From Lysobacter_C viscosus (GTDB lineage: Bacteria > Pseudomonadota > Gammaproteobacteria > Xanthomonadales > Xanthomonadaceae): a DNA stretch of 64,000 nucleotides. Location: positions 124,001-188,000 of the forward strand of contig NZ_JBJMAV010000005.1 of the NCBI RefSeq assembly GCF_046600715.1. The letters are read 5' to 3'. Shown piece after piece: positions 8,762 to 16,262 of this stretch. Each line of letters begins with the position of its first letter. Position 1 is the first letter of the stretch. A program made the translations under genes and the position numbers. The notes beneath the pieces were generated by a model. That model did not search any database, had not been told where the DNA came from, and worked only from the letters and a program-made list of their open reading frames with translations.

Positions 8762-9199
8762 ATGAACACGACCACCGCTGCGACGTTGCCCGCAAGCCAC
8801 TGGCTGATCGCCGTCATTGCCCTGCTGTGGAACCTGCTGGGGCTGGCGATGTTCGTGCTGCAGGTCACCCTGTCGCCGGAGGCGCTGGCCGCGCTGCCCG
8901 ACGCGCAGCGCCGGGTGCATGAAGCCACGCCCGCCTGGATGAACATGGCCTTTGGCATTGCGGTGGTTGCCGGGGTGCTGGGCGCGGTCGCGCTGCTGCT
9001 TCGCAGGCGCTGGGCGGCGATGCTGTTCGCGGTGTCGCTGGCGGCGTTGGTGGTGCAGATACTGGGCGCGTTCCTGGCCACGCCGGCATGGGCCGCCCAT
9101 GGCGTGGCCGGCCTGGCCATGCCGGTGCTGCTGCTGGTGATCGCGGGCGTACTCTGGGCCTATGCGCGCAAGGCCACGACGCGGGGCTGGCTGCGCTGA
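8762..9199 (+). CDS. Four-TM membrane protein of unknown function
   Basis: A 145-residue protein with four hydrophobic segments: about 14-34, 62-82, 86-106 and 112-134. A short periplasmic or cytoplasmic loop (SPEALAALPDAQRRVHEATP) separates the first two. The start is set by a strong aggagg site at 8750-8755. It ends 33 bases before the convergent apt gene. No family function is known to me; similar small membrane proteins occur in this bacterial family. Confidence 0.75.
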   Translation: MNTTTAATLPASHWLIAVIALLWNLLGLAMFVLQVTLSPEALAALPDAQRRVHEATPAWMNMAFGIAVVAGVLGAVALLLRRRWAAMLFAVSLAALVVQILGAFLATPAWAAHGVAGLAMPVLLLVIAGVLWAYARKATTRGWLR

Positions 9200-9232
9200 C
9201 CGGGGCGGTGGCCGGTGGCGTCCCGGCGGGCC

Positions 9233-9754
9233 TCAGCAGGCGGCCAGGGCGACCTCCAGCGGCAGGTCCGGGTCCCAACGCCCGCGCCCGCCCAGGCCGG
9301 GCACTTCCAGCAACAGCGATGCGCCGATGACGTGCGCGCCCTGCCGCCGCGCCAGCTGCAGGCCGGCGGCGAGGGTGCCGCCGGTGGCGAGCACGTCGTC
9401 GACCAGCAGCACCCGGGCCGCCGGCGTGAGCGCGTCGGCGTGGATCTCCAGCCGATCCTGCCCGTATTCCAGCGCGTAGTTCTCCGCCAGCGTGGCCCGG
9501 GGCAGCTTGCCGGGCTTGCGCAACGGCACGAAGCCGGTACCCAGCGCCCGCGCCAAAGCGGCTCCCAGGATGAAGCCGCGTGACTCGATCCCCAGCACGG
9601 CATCCAGGGCCACGCCGCGCCACGGGTCGGCCAGGGCGTCGATGCAGGCGGCGAAGCCTTCGCCATCGGCCAGCAGCGGGGTGATGTCGCGAAAGTCGAC
9701 ACCTGGTGTGGGGAAGTCGGGAACATCCAGGATCAGTTCGGACCAGTGGGGCAT
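9233..9754 (-). CDS. apt: Adenine phosphoribosyltransferase
   Basis: A 173-residue cytoplasmic enzyme converting adenine and PRPP to AMP (purine salvage). Length matches the family. Landmarks are the N-terminal DVPDFPTPGVDFRDITPLL, the flexible-loop region GFVPLRKPGKLPR, and the PRPP-binding motif VLLVDDVLATGGT near residue 115-130. The frame is open further upstream to 9832, but MPHWSELILDVPDFPTPG matches the normal start of the protein. Confidence 0.95.
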   Translation of the reverse strand: MPHWSELILDVPDFPTPGVDFRDITPLLADGEGFAACIDALADPWRGVALDAVLGIESRGFILGAALARALGTGFVPLRKPGKLPRATLAENYALEYGQDRLEIHADALTPAARVLLVDDVLATGGTLAAGLQLARRQGAHVIGASLLLEVPGLGGRGRWDPDLPLEVALAAC

Positions 9755-9855
9755 GTCTGAGGCTCGGTGTGGTCGGCGGGGGGGGCGCGTCGCGTCGCCT
9801 GCGCGGCGCGCGCCCGATACTGCACGTTGCAAGACAAGGCAGGCGAGGCCTGGCG

Positions 9856-10458
9856 ATGAGCGAGCGGCTGTTCCGAGACGATGTGCTTTTCACGCAACGG
9901 CTGCTGGCGGCCGACGGCCTGTACCGCGGCGCTATCGACGGGCTGTGGGGTCCAATCACCGAGGCAGCCTGGCAGGGGTTCCAGTCGCGCAGCCGCGCAC
10001 TGCGCACCCGCATGGGGGAGTTCGACCTGCGCAGCGAAGCCGCGATCGGCACGCTGGCGCTGCCCGCGCAGGCGGCGGCCCGTGCCAGCCTGCGCCGGAT
10101 CCTGGACGGTGGCTTCCAGGCCCGCATCATTTCCGGCACGCGCACGTGGGCGCAACAGAATGCCTTGTTCCGGCAGGGACGCTACGGCAACCCCGGTCCG
10201 GTGGTGACGCGTGCCCGCGGCGGGCAGAGCACGCACAACTTCGGCATCGCCTGGGACATCGGGCTGTTCACCGGCGCCGGCGGGTACGTGACCGATGCCG
10301 CCGCCTACGCAAGCGCGGCGCAGCACGGCAAGGGCGCCGGGGTCGAGTGGGGCGGTGACTGGACGGGCTTCCCGGACCCATCGCACTACCAGCTGGCGAC
10401 GGGGGACGGAATCGCCACACTGCGCATGCGCTTCCAGGCCGGCCTGGGGCTCGCCTGA
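9856..10458 (+). CDS. M15-family peptidoglycan peptidase with N-terminal wall-binding domain, endolysin-like
   Basis: A 200-residue protein. Residues about 8-70 (LFTQRLLAADGLYRGAIDGL) form a peptidoglycan-binding-like helical domain. The C-terminal part is a VanY/M15C metallopeptidase: SGTRTWAQQNALF, then STHNFGIAWDIG (zinc ligands His127 and Asp134) and FPDPSHYQL (His177). Such enzymes cut D-Ala-D-Ala or L-Ala-D-Glu bonds in the wall. There is no signal peptide, which is typical of phage endolysins but unusual for a housekeeping carboxypeptidase. The start is set at the ATG before MSERLF; longer readings overlap apt's upstream region. Confidence 0.85.
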   Translation: MSERLFRDDVLFTQRLLAADGLYRGAIDGLWGPITEAAWQGFQSRSRALRTRMGEFDLRSEAAIGTLALPAQAAARASLRRILDGGFQARIISGTRTWAQQNALFRQGRYGNPGPVVTRARGGQSTHNFGIAWDIGLFTGAGGYVTDAAAYASAAQHGKGAGVEWGGDWTGFPDPSHYQLATGDGIATLRMRFQAGLGLA

Positions 10459-10513
10459 CCCGCTGCCCGGCACGCCTGTGTCGCTGCAATCCGCTCGCGG
10501 CGGCCGTCCGGCG

Positions 10514-10657
10514 TCAGCTACCCGGGCCGGCCCAGGCCCAAGCCACCGCGGCCAGCAGCGCCAGCGCCAGCAGGCCGCGCGCGATGCGCTCGATCCGGTC
10601 GGCGGCCGACGATCCGGCAGCCGGCGATGCGCGCCGGTCGCTTCCCCCGTATTCCAT
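10514..10657 (-). CDS. Small single-TM protein, 47 residues
   Basis: A short reading frame with a strong ribosome site (aggggga, complement of 10660-10670) ahead of an ATG. The product has a charged Ser/Arg-rich N-terminus (MEYGGSDRRASPAAGSSAAD), an RIERIARG hinge and one membrane helix (LLALALLAAVAWAWAGPGS) at the C-terminus. The layout fits a tail-anchored inner-membrane small protein. It lies just downstream of the methyltransferase lipoprotein gene on the same strand and may be co-transcribed. Function unknown. Confidence 0.55.
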   Translation of the reverse strand: MEYGGSDRRASPAAGSSAADRIERIARGLLALALLAAVAWAWAGPGS

Positions 10658-10748
10658 GGTGACTCCCCCTGTCGCGCCATCAGACGCCTGCGCGCCGCGC
10701 GCGTCTGCGAACCGGGTCACAACGCGCGCGGGGCAGGGGCAGGCGCCG

Positions 10749-11474
10749 TCAATCAACCACGTCGTCGCCAAGGGTCGGCGTCCGCTCCGGGACCGTCCAG
10801 GCATAGACGACCGAATCGCCGACGATGCGCTGCGCCTCGGGCTGCCATTCGCCCATGTGGTAGTTGTGGGTGACGATCCGGGTGCCCGGATCGAGTGCCA
10901 GCAGGGCCGGCCGCAGGCGCAGGTTGAGCCGGGGCAGCAGGTACAGGGTGACCACGGTGGCATCGGACAGGTCGGCGTCGAACATGTCGCCCTGGATGAA
11001 GTCGACCTTGTCGGCCACGCCGGCCTTGCGCGCGCCGGCGTCGGCCTCGCGGATGCGGTCGGGGTCGATGTCGATGCCGACCCCGCGCGTGCCCCAGCGC
11101 CGGGCCGCGGTGATCGGAATGCGGCCGTCTCCCGAACCCAGGTCGACGAGTACGTCGGCGGGGCCGACGTCGGCCATATCGAGCATCACGTCGACCACCG
11201 CCTGCGGGGTCGGGACGTAAACCACGTCAGGGACCTGCCGCGCCGGCTCTCCGCCCGCGGGCGCAATCGAGGTCCGGTCGAAGGGATCGGAGCCGGGCTG
11301 CAGGGCATCGGTTGCGTCGACGCCACTCCCCGTCTGCGCGGTATCGGCGGCCGGGGCAGCGACGTCCTCAGTGGGATCTGCGGCGGCAGGGCCGGAGCGA
11401 TTGCAGCCGGCAACCCCCAGCGCAAGCAGCAGGCAGGCGGCGAACAGGCGCGGCGACGAACGACGGGTGGTCAT
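10749..11474 (-). CDS. Lipoprotein with class I SAM-methyltransferase domain
   Basis: A 241-residue protein. Residues 1-24 are a lipoprotein signal with lipobox VAGC (Cys24). Residues about 25-78 are an Ala/Asp/Thr/Pro-rich spacer. From residue 84 a Rossmann methyltransferase follows: YVPTPQAVVDVMLDMADV, then VLVDLGSGDGRIPI (motif I, 108-121), GVGIDIDPDRI (motif II acidic residue) and FIQGDMF. These motifs predict S-adenosylmethionine binding, yet SAM is a cytoplasmic metabolite and the signal predicts export. The paradox cannot be settled from sequence. A longer in-frame reading upstream overlaps the divergent amidase gene and is not credible. Confidence 0.8.
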   Translation of the reverse strand: MTTRRSSPRLFAACLLLALGVAGCNRSGPAAADPTEDVAAPAADTAQTGSGVDATDALQPGSDPFDRTSIAPAGGEPARQVPDVVYVPTPQAVVDVMLDMADVGPADVLVDLGSGDGRIPITAARRWGTRGVGIDIDPDRIREADAGARKAGVADKVDFIQGDMFDADLSDATVVTLYLLPRLNLRLRPALLALDPGTRIVTHNYHMGEWQPEAQRIVGDSVVYAWTVPERTPTLGDDVVD

Positions 11475-11684
11475 GCACGGTCTCCCGGGAGTCTGCGATC
11501 GGGCCAACGGGTTCCAGAGCGTCGCACCGTCCGCGCGCGCAAGCCACCGACCTCCTGCATCGACATGCCGCAGGACGTCCCGATAAGGCCGCCCCGGTGT
11601 GGGGGGCGCGAGCCGACCACGCCCCGGCACCCCGGCCTCCGGGGTGTCGCTTTTCCTGCATGGCGCGTCGCGTACGCTGCCAGG

Positions 11685-12488
11685 ATGACGTTCCAACCCG
11701 ATCGCTCTCCCGGACCCGTCGAGCTTTCGACTGCGCGCCGGTGGCTGCTGGCCGCGTGCCTGCTGGCACTGGCGGGCTGCGCGACCCAGTCGCCGCGCAA
11801 CCCCCTCGCGCAGTGGCGCGGCTCGCCCAACTACGACGCGCGCGGGCCGCAGGCCATCGTCCTGCACCATACCCACATGGACAGCGCGCAGGCTGCCTTG
11901 CGAACCCTGCAGACGCGCAATCCGCATGGACGGGTCAGCGCCCACTACCTGGTGGGACGGGACGGTGCGCTGTACCAGCTGGTGTCGGAGGACGACCGCG
12001 CGTGGCATGCGGGTGCCTCGCGCTGGGGTGGCTGGCGTGACCTGAATTCGGCCTCGATCGGCATCGAGCTGGACAACAACGGCCGCGAGCCCTTCCCGGC
12101 GCCGCTGGTCGACACGTTGATTGCGTTGCTGGGCGACATCACGCGGCGCCATGGCATCCCCGGGCACCAGGTGCTGGCGCATGGCGACATCGCGCCCGCC
12201 CGCAAGCAGGACCCGGGTGCGCGCTTCCCCTGGCGGCGGCTGGCGGGGGCGGGGTTCGGCCTGTGGCCACGCGCCGGCCATGGGCCCGCGCCGGACGGAT
12301 TCGACCCGTGGCTGGCGCTGCGGGCGATCGGGTACGACCTGCGCGATCGCGACGCGGTGGTCCGCGCCTTCAAGCGTCGCTACCGGGGCGTGGAGCCGGC
12401 TGCCGGCGCCCCGCTGGGGTTCGATCCCGCCGACCTGGGCATCCTCCACGACCTGCAGCGCCAGTTGCTGGATCTGCCGGTCCAGTGA
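11685..12488 (+). CDS. amiD: N-acetylmuramoyl-L-alanine amidase, AmiD-like lipoprotein
   Basis: A 267-residue lipoprotein (lipobox LAGC, Cys32) with an Amidase_2 (AmpD-type) zinc domain: IVLHHTHMDS (His61/His62), ALYQLVSEDDRAWHAG, SIGIELDNNG, and VLAHGDIAPARKQDPG (His166). It would cleave the amide bond between MurNAc and L-alanine in murein fragments. The C-terminal 60 residues (DPWLALRAIGYDLRDRDAVV) look like the peptidoglycan-binding helical domain found in E. coli AmiD, a lipoprotein of similar length. It is divergent from the methyltransferase lipoprotein gene, with 210 bases between them. Confidence 0.88.
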   Translation: MTFQPDRSPGPVELSTARRWLLAACLLALAGCATQSPRNPLAQWRGSPNYDARGPQAIVLHHTHMDSAQAALRTLQTRNPHGRVSAHYLVGRDGALYQLVSEDDRAWHAGASRWGGWRDLNSASIGIELDNNGREPFPAPLVDTLIALLGDITRRHGIPGHQVLAHGDIAPARKQDPGARFPWRRLAGAGFGLWPRAGHGPAPDGFDPWLALRAIGYDLRDRDAVVRAFKRRYRGVEPAAGAPLGFDPADLGILHDLQRQLLDLPVQ

Positions 12489-12688
12489 TTCGCGGACATG
12501 GGCGCCACGTGGCGGGGTGGAGGCGCTTACGGTCCCTACACGCCAGCGGGCCGACGCTGGTCGTGGCCGTCGCGGCGCCGGGTCCGGGCAGGGCCGCGGC
12601 CCCCAAACCGGACCGTGCGTCTTCGGCACACCATCGCCCGGTCGCGCATCCGCGTGGCGGCCGTACCCAGTCCAACCGGGAGCACGCC

Positions 12689-13135
12689 ATGGAACGTTCA
12701 ACATCCCGCCCACGCCTCCTGGCCGGTGCCATTGCGCTGGCCCTGCTGTCTTCGGTGCTGGCCGCCGCGCCGCTGCCTGCCGGGCAGGCCGACCGCACCA
12801 CCCAGGCCTTCGACGCCGCCGACGACCTTCCGCCGCCACCGGTGGTGGACGCCACCGTACCGGTCGATCCGGAGGTCGACGCCATGAACGCCTCGCCACC
12901 GCCCAGTGTTCCCGTGCCTCGAGGTGAGTTGCAGACCGAAGGCGACGCCTGGGTCGCGCTGGACACCGATGGCGACGGGCGCGTCAGCCGTGCCGAAGCG
13001 CGTGAGAATGCGCGATTCAGCGCGCGATTCGGGTCAATGGATACCGATGGCGATGGACACGTCGGCCAGTCCGAGTTCGCCGCCTGGCTGGAGACGGGCG
13101 CGGGCAACCAGCCCGAGCCGGAAGAAGAGGATTAA
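12689..13135 (+). CDS. Secreted EF-hand protein
   Basis: A 148-residue exported protein. Signal peptide: about residues 1-30 (LLAGAIALALLSSVLAAAP). A Pro/Val-rich spacer follows, then two EF-hand loops at residues 92-103 (DTDGDGRVSRAE) and 118-129 (DTDGDGHVGQSE), which have the Asp/Asn/Glu spacing for calcium. The tail is acidic (PEPEEED). It is likely a periplasmic calcium-binding or calcium-sensing protein. A second EF-hand gene lies at 16263. No partner is evident nearby. Confidence 0.8.
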   Translation: MERSTSRPRLLAGAIALALLSSVLAAAPLPAGQADRTTQAFDAADDLPPPPVVDATVPVDPEVDAMNASPPPSVPVPRGELQTEGDAWVALDTDGDGRVSRAEARENARFSARFGSMDTDGDGHVGQSEFAAWLETGAGNQPEPEEED

Positions 13136-13166
13136 CCGAAGCTTCTGATCGACCCGTACCGGCAAG

Positions 13167-13197
13167 ATGCCCGCCACCAGTCACCGGTGGCGGGCAT
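13167..13197. terminator. Hairpin between convergent genes
   Basis: A perfect 12-bp stem (ATGCCCGCCACC with GGTGGCGGGCAT) and a 7-base loop, between genes ending at 13135 and 13222. It has no T-run on either side, so it is a weak or Rho-assisted terminator. Confidence 0.6.
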
Positions 13198-13221
13198 TGC
13201 CGCATCGCGGGCCTGCCGTGC

Positions 13222-14451
13222 CTACGGCGTGGCGGGCGCGTCCGATGCCGCAGCCGGGGGCGACAGCCGCAACAGCCGTCCACCGCTTCCGTTGCGTTCG
13301 TCCTCCAGGATCCAGACGTCACCGTCGGGGCCCTGCTCCACTTCGCGGATGCGCTGGCCCATGTCGTAGCGTTCGACTTCGCGCGCGGACGTGCCGTCGA
13401 ACTCGACCCGCACCAGTCCCTTCGCTGACAGGCCCCCGATCAGGCCGTCGCCCTGCCAGTCGGTAAAGCGGCCGCCCGAGTAGATGACGAAGCCGGCCGG
13501 TGAAATCACCGGCGTCCAGGTGATCTCCGGCGCGTTGAATTCCGGGCGGGTGTCGTGGTCGGGGATGTCGCGGCCGTCGTAGTGGTCGCCGTTGGAGACG
13601 ACCGGATAGCCGTAGTTCTCCCCGCGCTCGATCAGGTTGAGCTCGTCGCCGCCGGCCGGGCCCATCTCGGGGCTCCAGAGTCGGCCCTGGGCGTCGAACG
13701 CCAGCCCCAGCATGTTGCGGTGCCCCAATGACCAGACCTGCGCGGCGACATCGCCCTGGTCGGCGAACGGGTTGTCGGCCGGCACGCTGCCGTCGTCGTT
13801 GAGGCGGATGATCTTGCCCAGGTTGGACGCCATGTCCTGCGCGGGGTCGAACTTCTGCCGCTCACCCGAGCTGATCCACAGCTTGCCGTCGGGGCCGAAC
13901 GCGATGCGGTGGCCGTAGTGGCCGCGGCCGGTGACCTTGGGCACCTGGCGCCATATCACCTCGACGTCCGAGAGCGTGCCGCCGTCATCGGTCAGCGCCA
14001 GCGTGCCGCGGGCGACCACGCCGCCGCGGGTGTCGCCCTCGCCGGCTTCCGCATAGCTGATGTAGACCCGGCGGTTCCGGGCGAACCCGGGGTGCAGCAC
14101 CACGTCGCCCAGGCCGCCCTGGCCGCCGTAGTCCACCTCCGGCACGCCGGCGACTTCAACCACGGTGGTCGACCCCGGGCCGTCGCCCAGCCAGACCAGC
14201 TTGAGCTTGCCCGGTTTCTCGGTGACCAGCAGCCGGCCATCGGGCAGGAACGTCATCGCCCAGGGCTCTTTGAACTGGGCGATTTCGGTGGTGGTGAACG
14301 GCCGGCCGTCGGTGGCGGCGGTGGAGTCGGTATCGGTGCCGGTCTGCGCGGGCGCTGCATCGTTCGTAGTGGTGCAGGCCGCGAGCAGCACGGCGAGGCA
14401 GGCGGCGGCCAGCGGGTGGCGCGCGCCCGGGCGTAGCGGTGCTTGGGTCAT
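13222..14451 (-). CDS. PQQ-dependent aldose sugar dehydrogenase, lipoprotein
   Basis: A 409-residue periplasmic enzyme of the soluble glucose/aldose dehydrogenase family (YliI/Asd type), a six-bladed beta-propeller that oxidises aldose sugars with PQQ. The N-terminus is a lipoprotein signal (VLLAACTTT). Blade motifs include EPWAMTFLPDGRLLVTEKPG near residue 62, YGGQGGLGDVVLHPGF, GHYGHRIAFGPDGKLWISSG, WSLGHRNMLGLAFD and WSPEMGPAGGDELN. The ggaggg site before the ATG supports the start. No PQQ synthesis genes are visible here, so the cofactor must come from elsewhere. Confidence 0.88.
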   Translation of the reverse strand: MTQAPLRPGARHPLAAACLAVLLAACTTTNDAAPAQTGTDTDSTAATDGRPFTTTEIAQFKEPWAMTFLPDGRLLVTEKPGKLKLVWLGDGPGSTTVVEVAGVPEVDYGGQGGLGDVVLHPGFARNRRVYISYAEAGEGDTRGGVVARGTLALTDDGGTLSDVEVIWRQVPKVTGRGHYGHRIAFGPDGKLWISSGERQKFDPAQDMASNLGKIIRLNDDGSVPADNPFADQGDVAAQVWSLGHRNMLGLAFDAQGRLWSPEMGPAGGDELNLIERGENYGYPVVSNGDHYDGRDIPDHDTRPEFNAPEITWTPVISPAGFVIYSGGRFTDWQGDGLIGGLSAKGLVRVEFDGTSAREVERYDMGQRIREVEQGPDGDVWILEDERNGSGGRLLRLSPPAAASDAPATP

Positions 14452-14562
14452 GGAATCCCTCCAGGGTTACAGATCAAAAGGCGATACGACGCAATGGGGT
14501 CTTGTGGAGGCAGCGGGCGGCGCCGGGCGGCAGGCGACGGGGCCTGAGGCCCCTGCACGGCG

Positions 14563-15060
14563 TCAGGCCATCACCGATGGTGCCTCGAACGGGAGCAGTT
14601 GGCCGCCGGCCCGGGTCATCGTCGGGGTTGCGGCGTCCAGCAGGGCCTTGTCGCCGTCGACCACCACCAGGATGTTGCCGGCCTGGATCTCGTCGTCGAA
14701 CTTCGCACGTATCGGGTCGGGCAGCGACGAGCCGACCAGCGCGGAGGCCCAGCAGCCGACCATCGCCCCAGCCACCGTCACCGCCGCCGCGCCGGCGATG
14801 GTCAGGCCGATCGGGGCGACCACCACCGCAACCAGCCCCGCCAGCAGGCCGGCCGCGCCACCGTAGCCGGCGCCACGCAGCGCGGCGGGCATGAAGTCGG
14901 TGTCGGCCTCCTTGCGGTCGTCGGGGATGGATTCCAGCTCGATGTCCGAGCGCGCAACCAGCAGCAGGTCGTCGTCATTGATGCCGACGCTGCGCGCGGC
15001 GTCCATCACGGCGGTGGCGGTGGCCAGATCGGGGGTGCTCAGGACGTGTCGGGTTTTCAT
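14563..15060 (-). CDS. Conserved protein with hydrophobic glycine-rich centre
   Basis: A 165-residue protein. The N-terminal 60 residues (HVLSTPDLATATAVMDAARS, then IELESIPDDRKEADTD) look like a soluble alpha/beta unit. The middle (about 65-115) is a Gly/Ala-rich hydrophobic segment with glycine-zipper spacing, and the C-terminus returns to a soluble strand (NILVVVDGD). The arrangement resembles general-stress or DUF1269-like proteins, an assignment I hold loosely. An in-frame GTG or ATG start at 15138 would add a Pro-rich leader; MKTRHV at 15060 looks more natural. The gap to the sugar dehydrogenase gene downstream is about 110 bases. Confidence 0.65.
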   Translation of the reverse strand: MKTRHVLSTPDLATATAVMDAARSVGINDDDLLLVARSDIELESIPDDRKEADTDFMPAALRGAGYGGAAGLLAGLVAVVVAPIGLTIAGAAAVTVAGAMVGCWASALVGSSLPDPIRAKFDDEIQAGNILVVVDGDKALLDAATPTMTRAGGQLLPFEAPSVMA

Positions 15061-15282
15061 CGGCGAAGTGTCCGCGGGCGGCCGGGGCGCGGGGCCGTCG
15101 CCCGGCTTGACGTGGCGGAGCGCCCTTGGATCGTGCATGCCGGACTGGCCGCTGGCGCATCCGCTGGTCCATGAGCTTTGCGCTCCCGCGGTTACCGGTG
15201 CGTGATGGCTGGGCTCGTCCCGCTGCGGCGGTGTTCACGGCGATGCCGATAGCCTCGACCGGTCCGTTCCCGGAGAACCGCC

Positions 15283-15753
15283 ATGCGCAGGATCATCCTG
15301 TCCATCGTCGTCCTCGGCGTCGCGAGCGTGCTCGCCGCGTGCCGGGGCGAGCCCCCGGCGCCGGTGATGGATACCGCGGCACCGGCGACCGCCGACACCG
15401 CGGCCGAGCCCGCGCGCTCGACCGAGACCGGCACCGTACCCGTGCCGCGCTCCGCCGCCATCAGTGCCGCCGTGCCGGACTTCGTGGGCCGCACGTGGCG
15501 GGTGGCGTATTCGTCGGCAGTCGCCGAAGGCACCCGCTACCGCTTCCACGCGGACGGGCGGCTGGAGATCGTCGGCCCCGGCTCCGAACCGATCACCGGC
15601 AGTTGGCGGATGCTGGAGGACGCTCGCATTGAAATGACCGAAGACGGCCTCGCGTATCCGGTGGACATCGTTGAACAGACCCGCCGCCTGTTGCGCCTGC
15701 GCAGCCACAACCCCGGTGAGCCGGTGGACATCGCGATGGTGCCGGCGTCGTGA
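15283..15753 (+). CDS. Probable lipoprotein, unknown function
   Basis: A 156-residue protein with a lipoprotein signal (MRRIILSIVVLGVASVLAAC, Cys20 lipobox LAAC) and an Ala/Thr/Glu/Pro spacer. The folded part from residue about 65 (FVGRTWRVAYSSAVAEGTRY, then GRLEIVGPG and GSWRMLEDARIEM) has the strand pattern of a small beta-barrel such as META/HslJ- or lipocalin-like domains; this is only pattern similarity. The next gene starts inside its stop codon, so the two are translationally coupled. Confidence 0.7.
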   Translation: MRRIILSIVVLGVASVLAACRGEPPAPVMDTAAPATADTAAEPARSTETGTVPVPRSAAISAAVPDFVGRTWRVAYSSAVAEGTRYRFHADGRLEIVGPGSEPITGSWRMLEDARIEMTEDGLAYPVDIVEQTRRLLRLRSHNPGEPVDIAMVPAS

Positions 15754-15944
15754 GCGGGCTGCACGAACTGGACATCCGCTGCCCCTACTGCGGTGAACCG
15801 CTGCAGGTACAGGTCGATGCCTCCGGCGGGGAGGCCCAATGGGTGGAGGACTGCCAGGTGTGCTGCCGGCCGATGGAGCTGGCGCTGTACATCGCGGATG
15901 ACGGCGCGATCTCGCTCCTCGCCCGCACCGATGACGACGCGTAG
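15750..15944 (+). CDS. CPXCG-motif cysteine-rich zinc protein
   Basis: A 64-residue cytoplasmic protein. CPYCG (Cys11, Cys14) and DCQVCCRPM further along form a four-Cys zinc-ribbon-like set of the Cys_rich_CPXG family. The GTG start overlaps the stop of the preceding lipoprotein gene (GTGA), indicating coupling. Family members are widespread and without known function. Confidence 0.8.
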   Translation: MSGLHELDIRCPYCGEPLQVQVDASGGEAQWVEDCQVCCRPMELALYIADDGAISLLARTDDDA

Positions 15945-16262
15945 CACCCAAGTGGCTGGGGGCCGTTCGTAAAGGTTGTGTTGTGTTCAGCCGCCAGCGG
16001 CAATGCCGCACGCTCGAACCCGCGGCGAAGCGCTTACCCGCTCACGTTTTTCCCGATGCCTAGCCCGGTCGCGCCCCCGGCGCGTTAAGCCGAGGTAATG
16101 CGTACTTCCGGGTGGGGCAGTCGGTTCATGCGTTCGTCGGCAGGGTGACGGCCGTGCGGCGGCAGTCAACAAGACCGCACGGCGGGCTTCGCCCGGTTCG
16201 ACATTTTCAGTCCCCCACTTGCCGGGTCCTCCTCGGGACCCGGTCTTTTCCAGGAGAATTCC
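15945..16262 (+). promoter_or_regulatory. Hairpin-rich leader before the EF-hand gene
   Basis: A 318-base gap without a plausible gene. Its 3' end has three consecutive hairpins: GCCGTGCGG/CCGCACGGC (16151-16183, 15-base loop), CGGGC/GCCCG (16183-16195, tight loop), and CCGGGTCC/GGACCCGG (16222-16243) followed by tctttt. The last loop contains a CTCC-type stretch that can pair with the aggag ribosome site at 16252-16256. It could be an attenuator or a folding control on translation. I recognise no riboswitch family in it. Confidence 0.45.

Noticed and set aside
6219..8795. 858-codon open frame on the minus strand
   Set aside because: It covers real genes on both strands (6241 gene, 7152 gene, thioredoxin gene) in the wrong frame; low-complexity Arg/Ala/Pro composition typical of GC-rich shadows.
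10749..12899. 716-codon reading that would extend the methyltransferase lipoprotein upstream
   Set aside because: The extra N-terminal part is antisense to the well-supported amidase gene, lacks protein-like composition, and would hide the lipobox.
16100..16180. Possible yybP-ykoY manganese riboswitch (gtcaacaagacc and ggggcagt pieces)
   Set aside because: The pieces resemble parts of that motif, but the spacing is too short, the GGGGAGUAG box is imperfect and the stem order does not fit. The downstream gene is not a typical member of that regulon.
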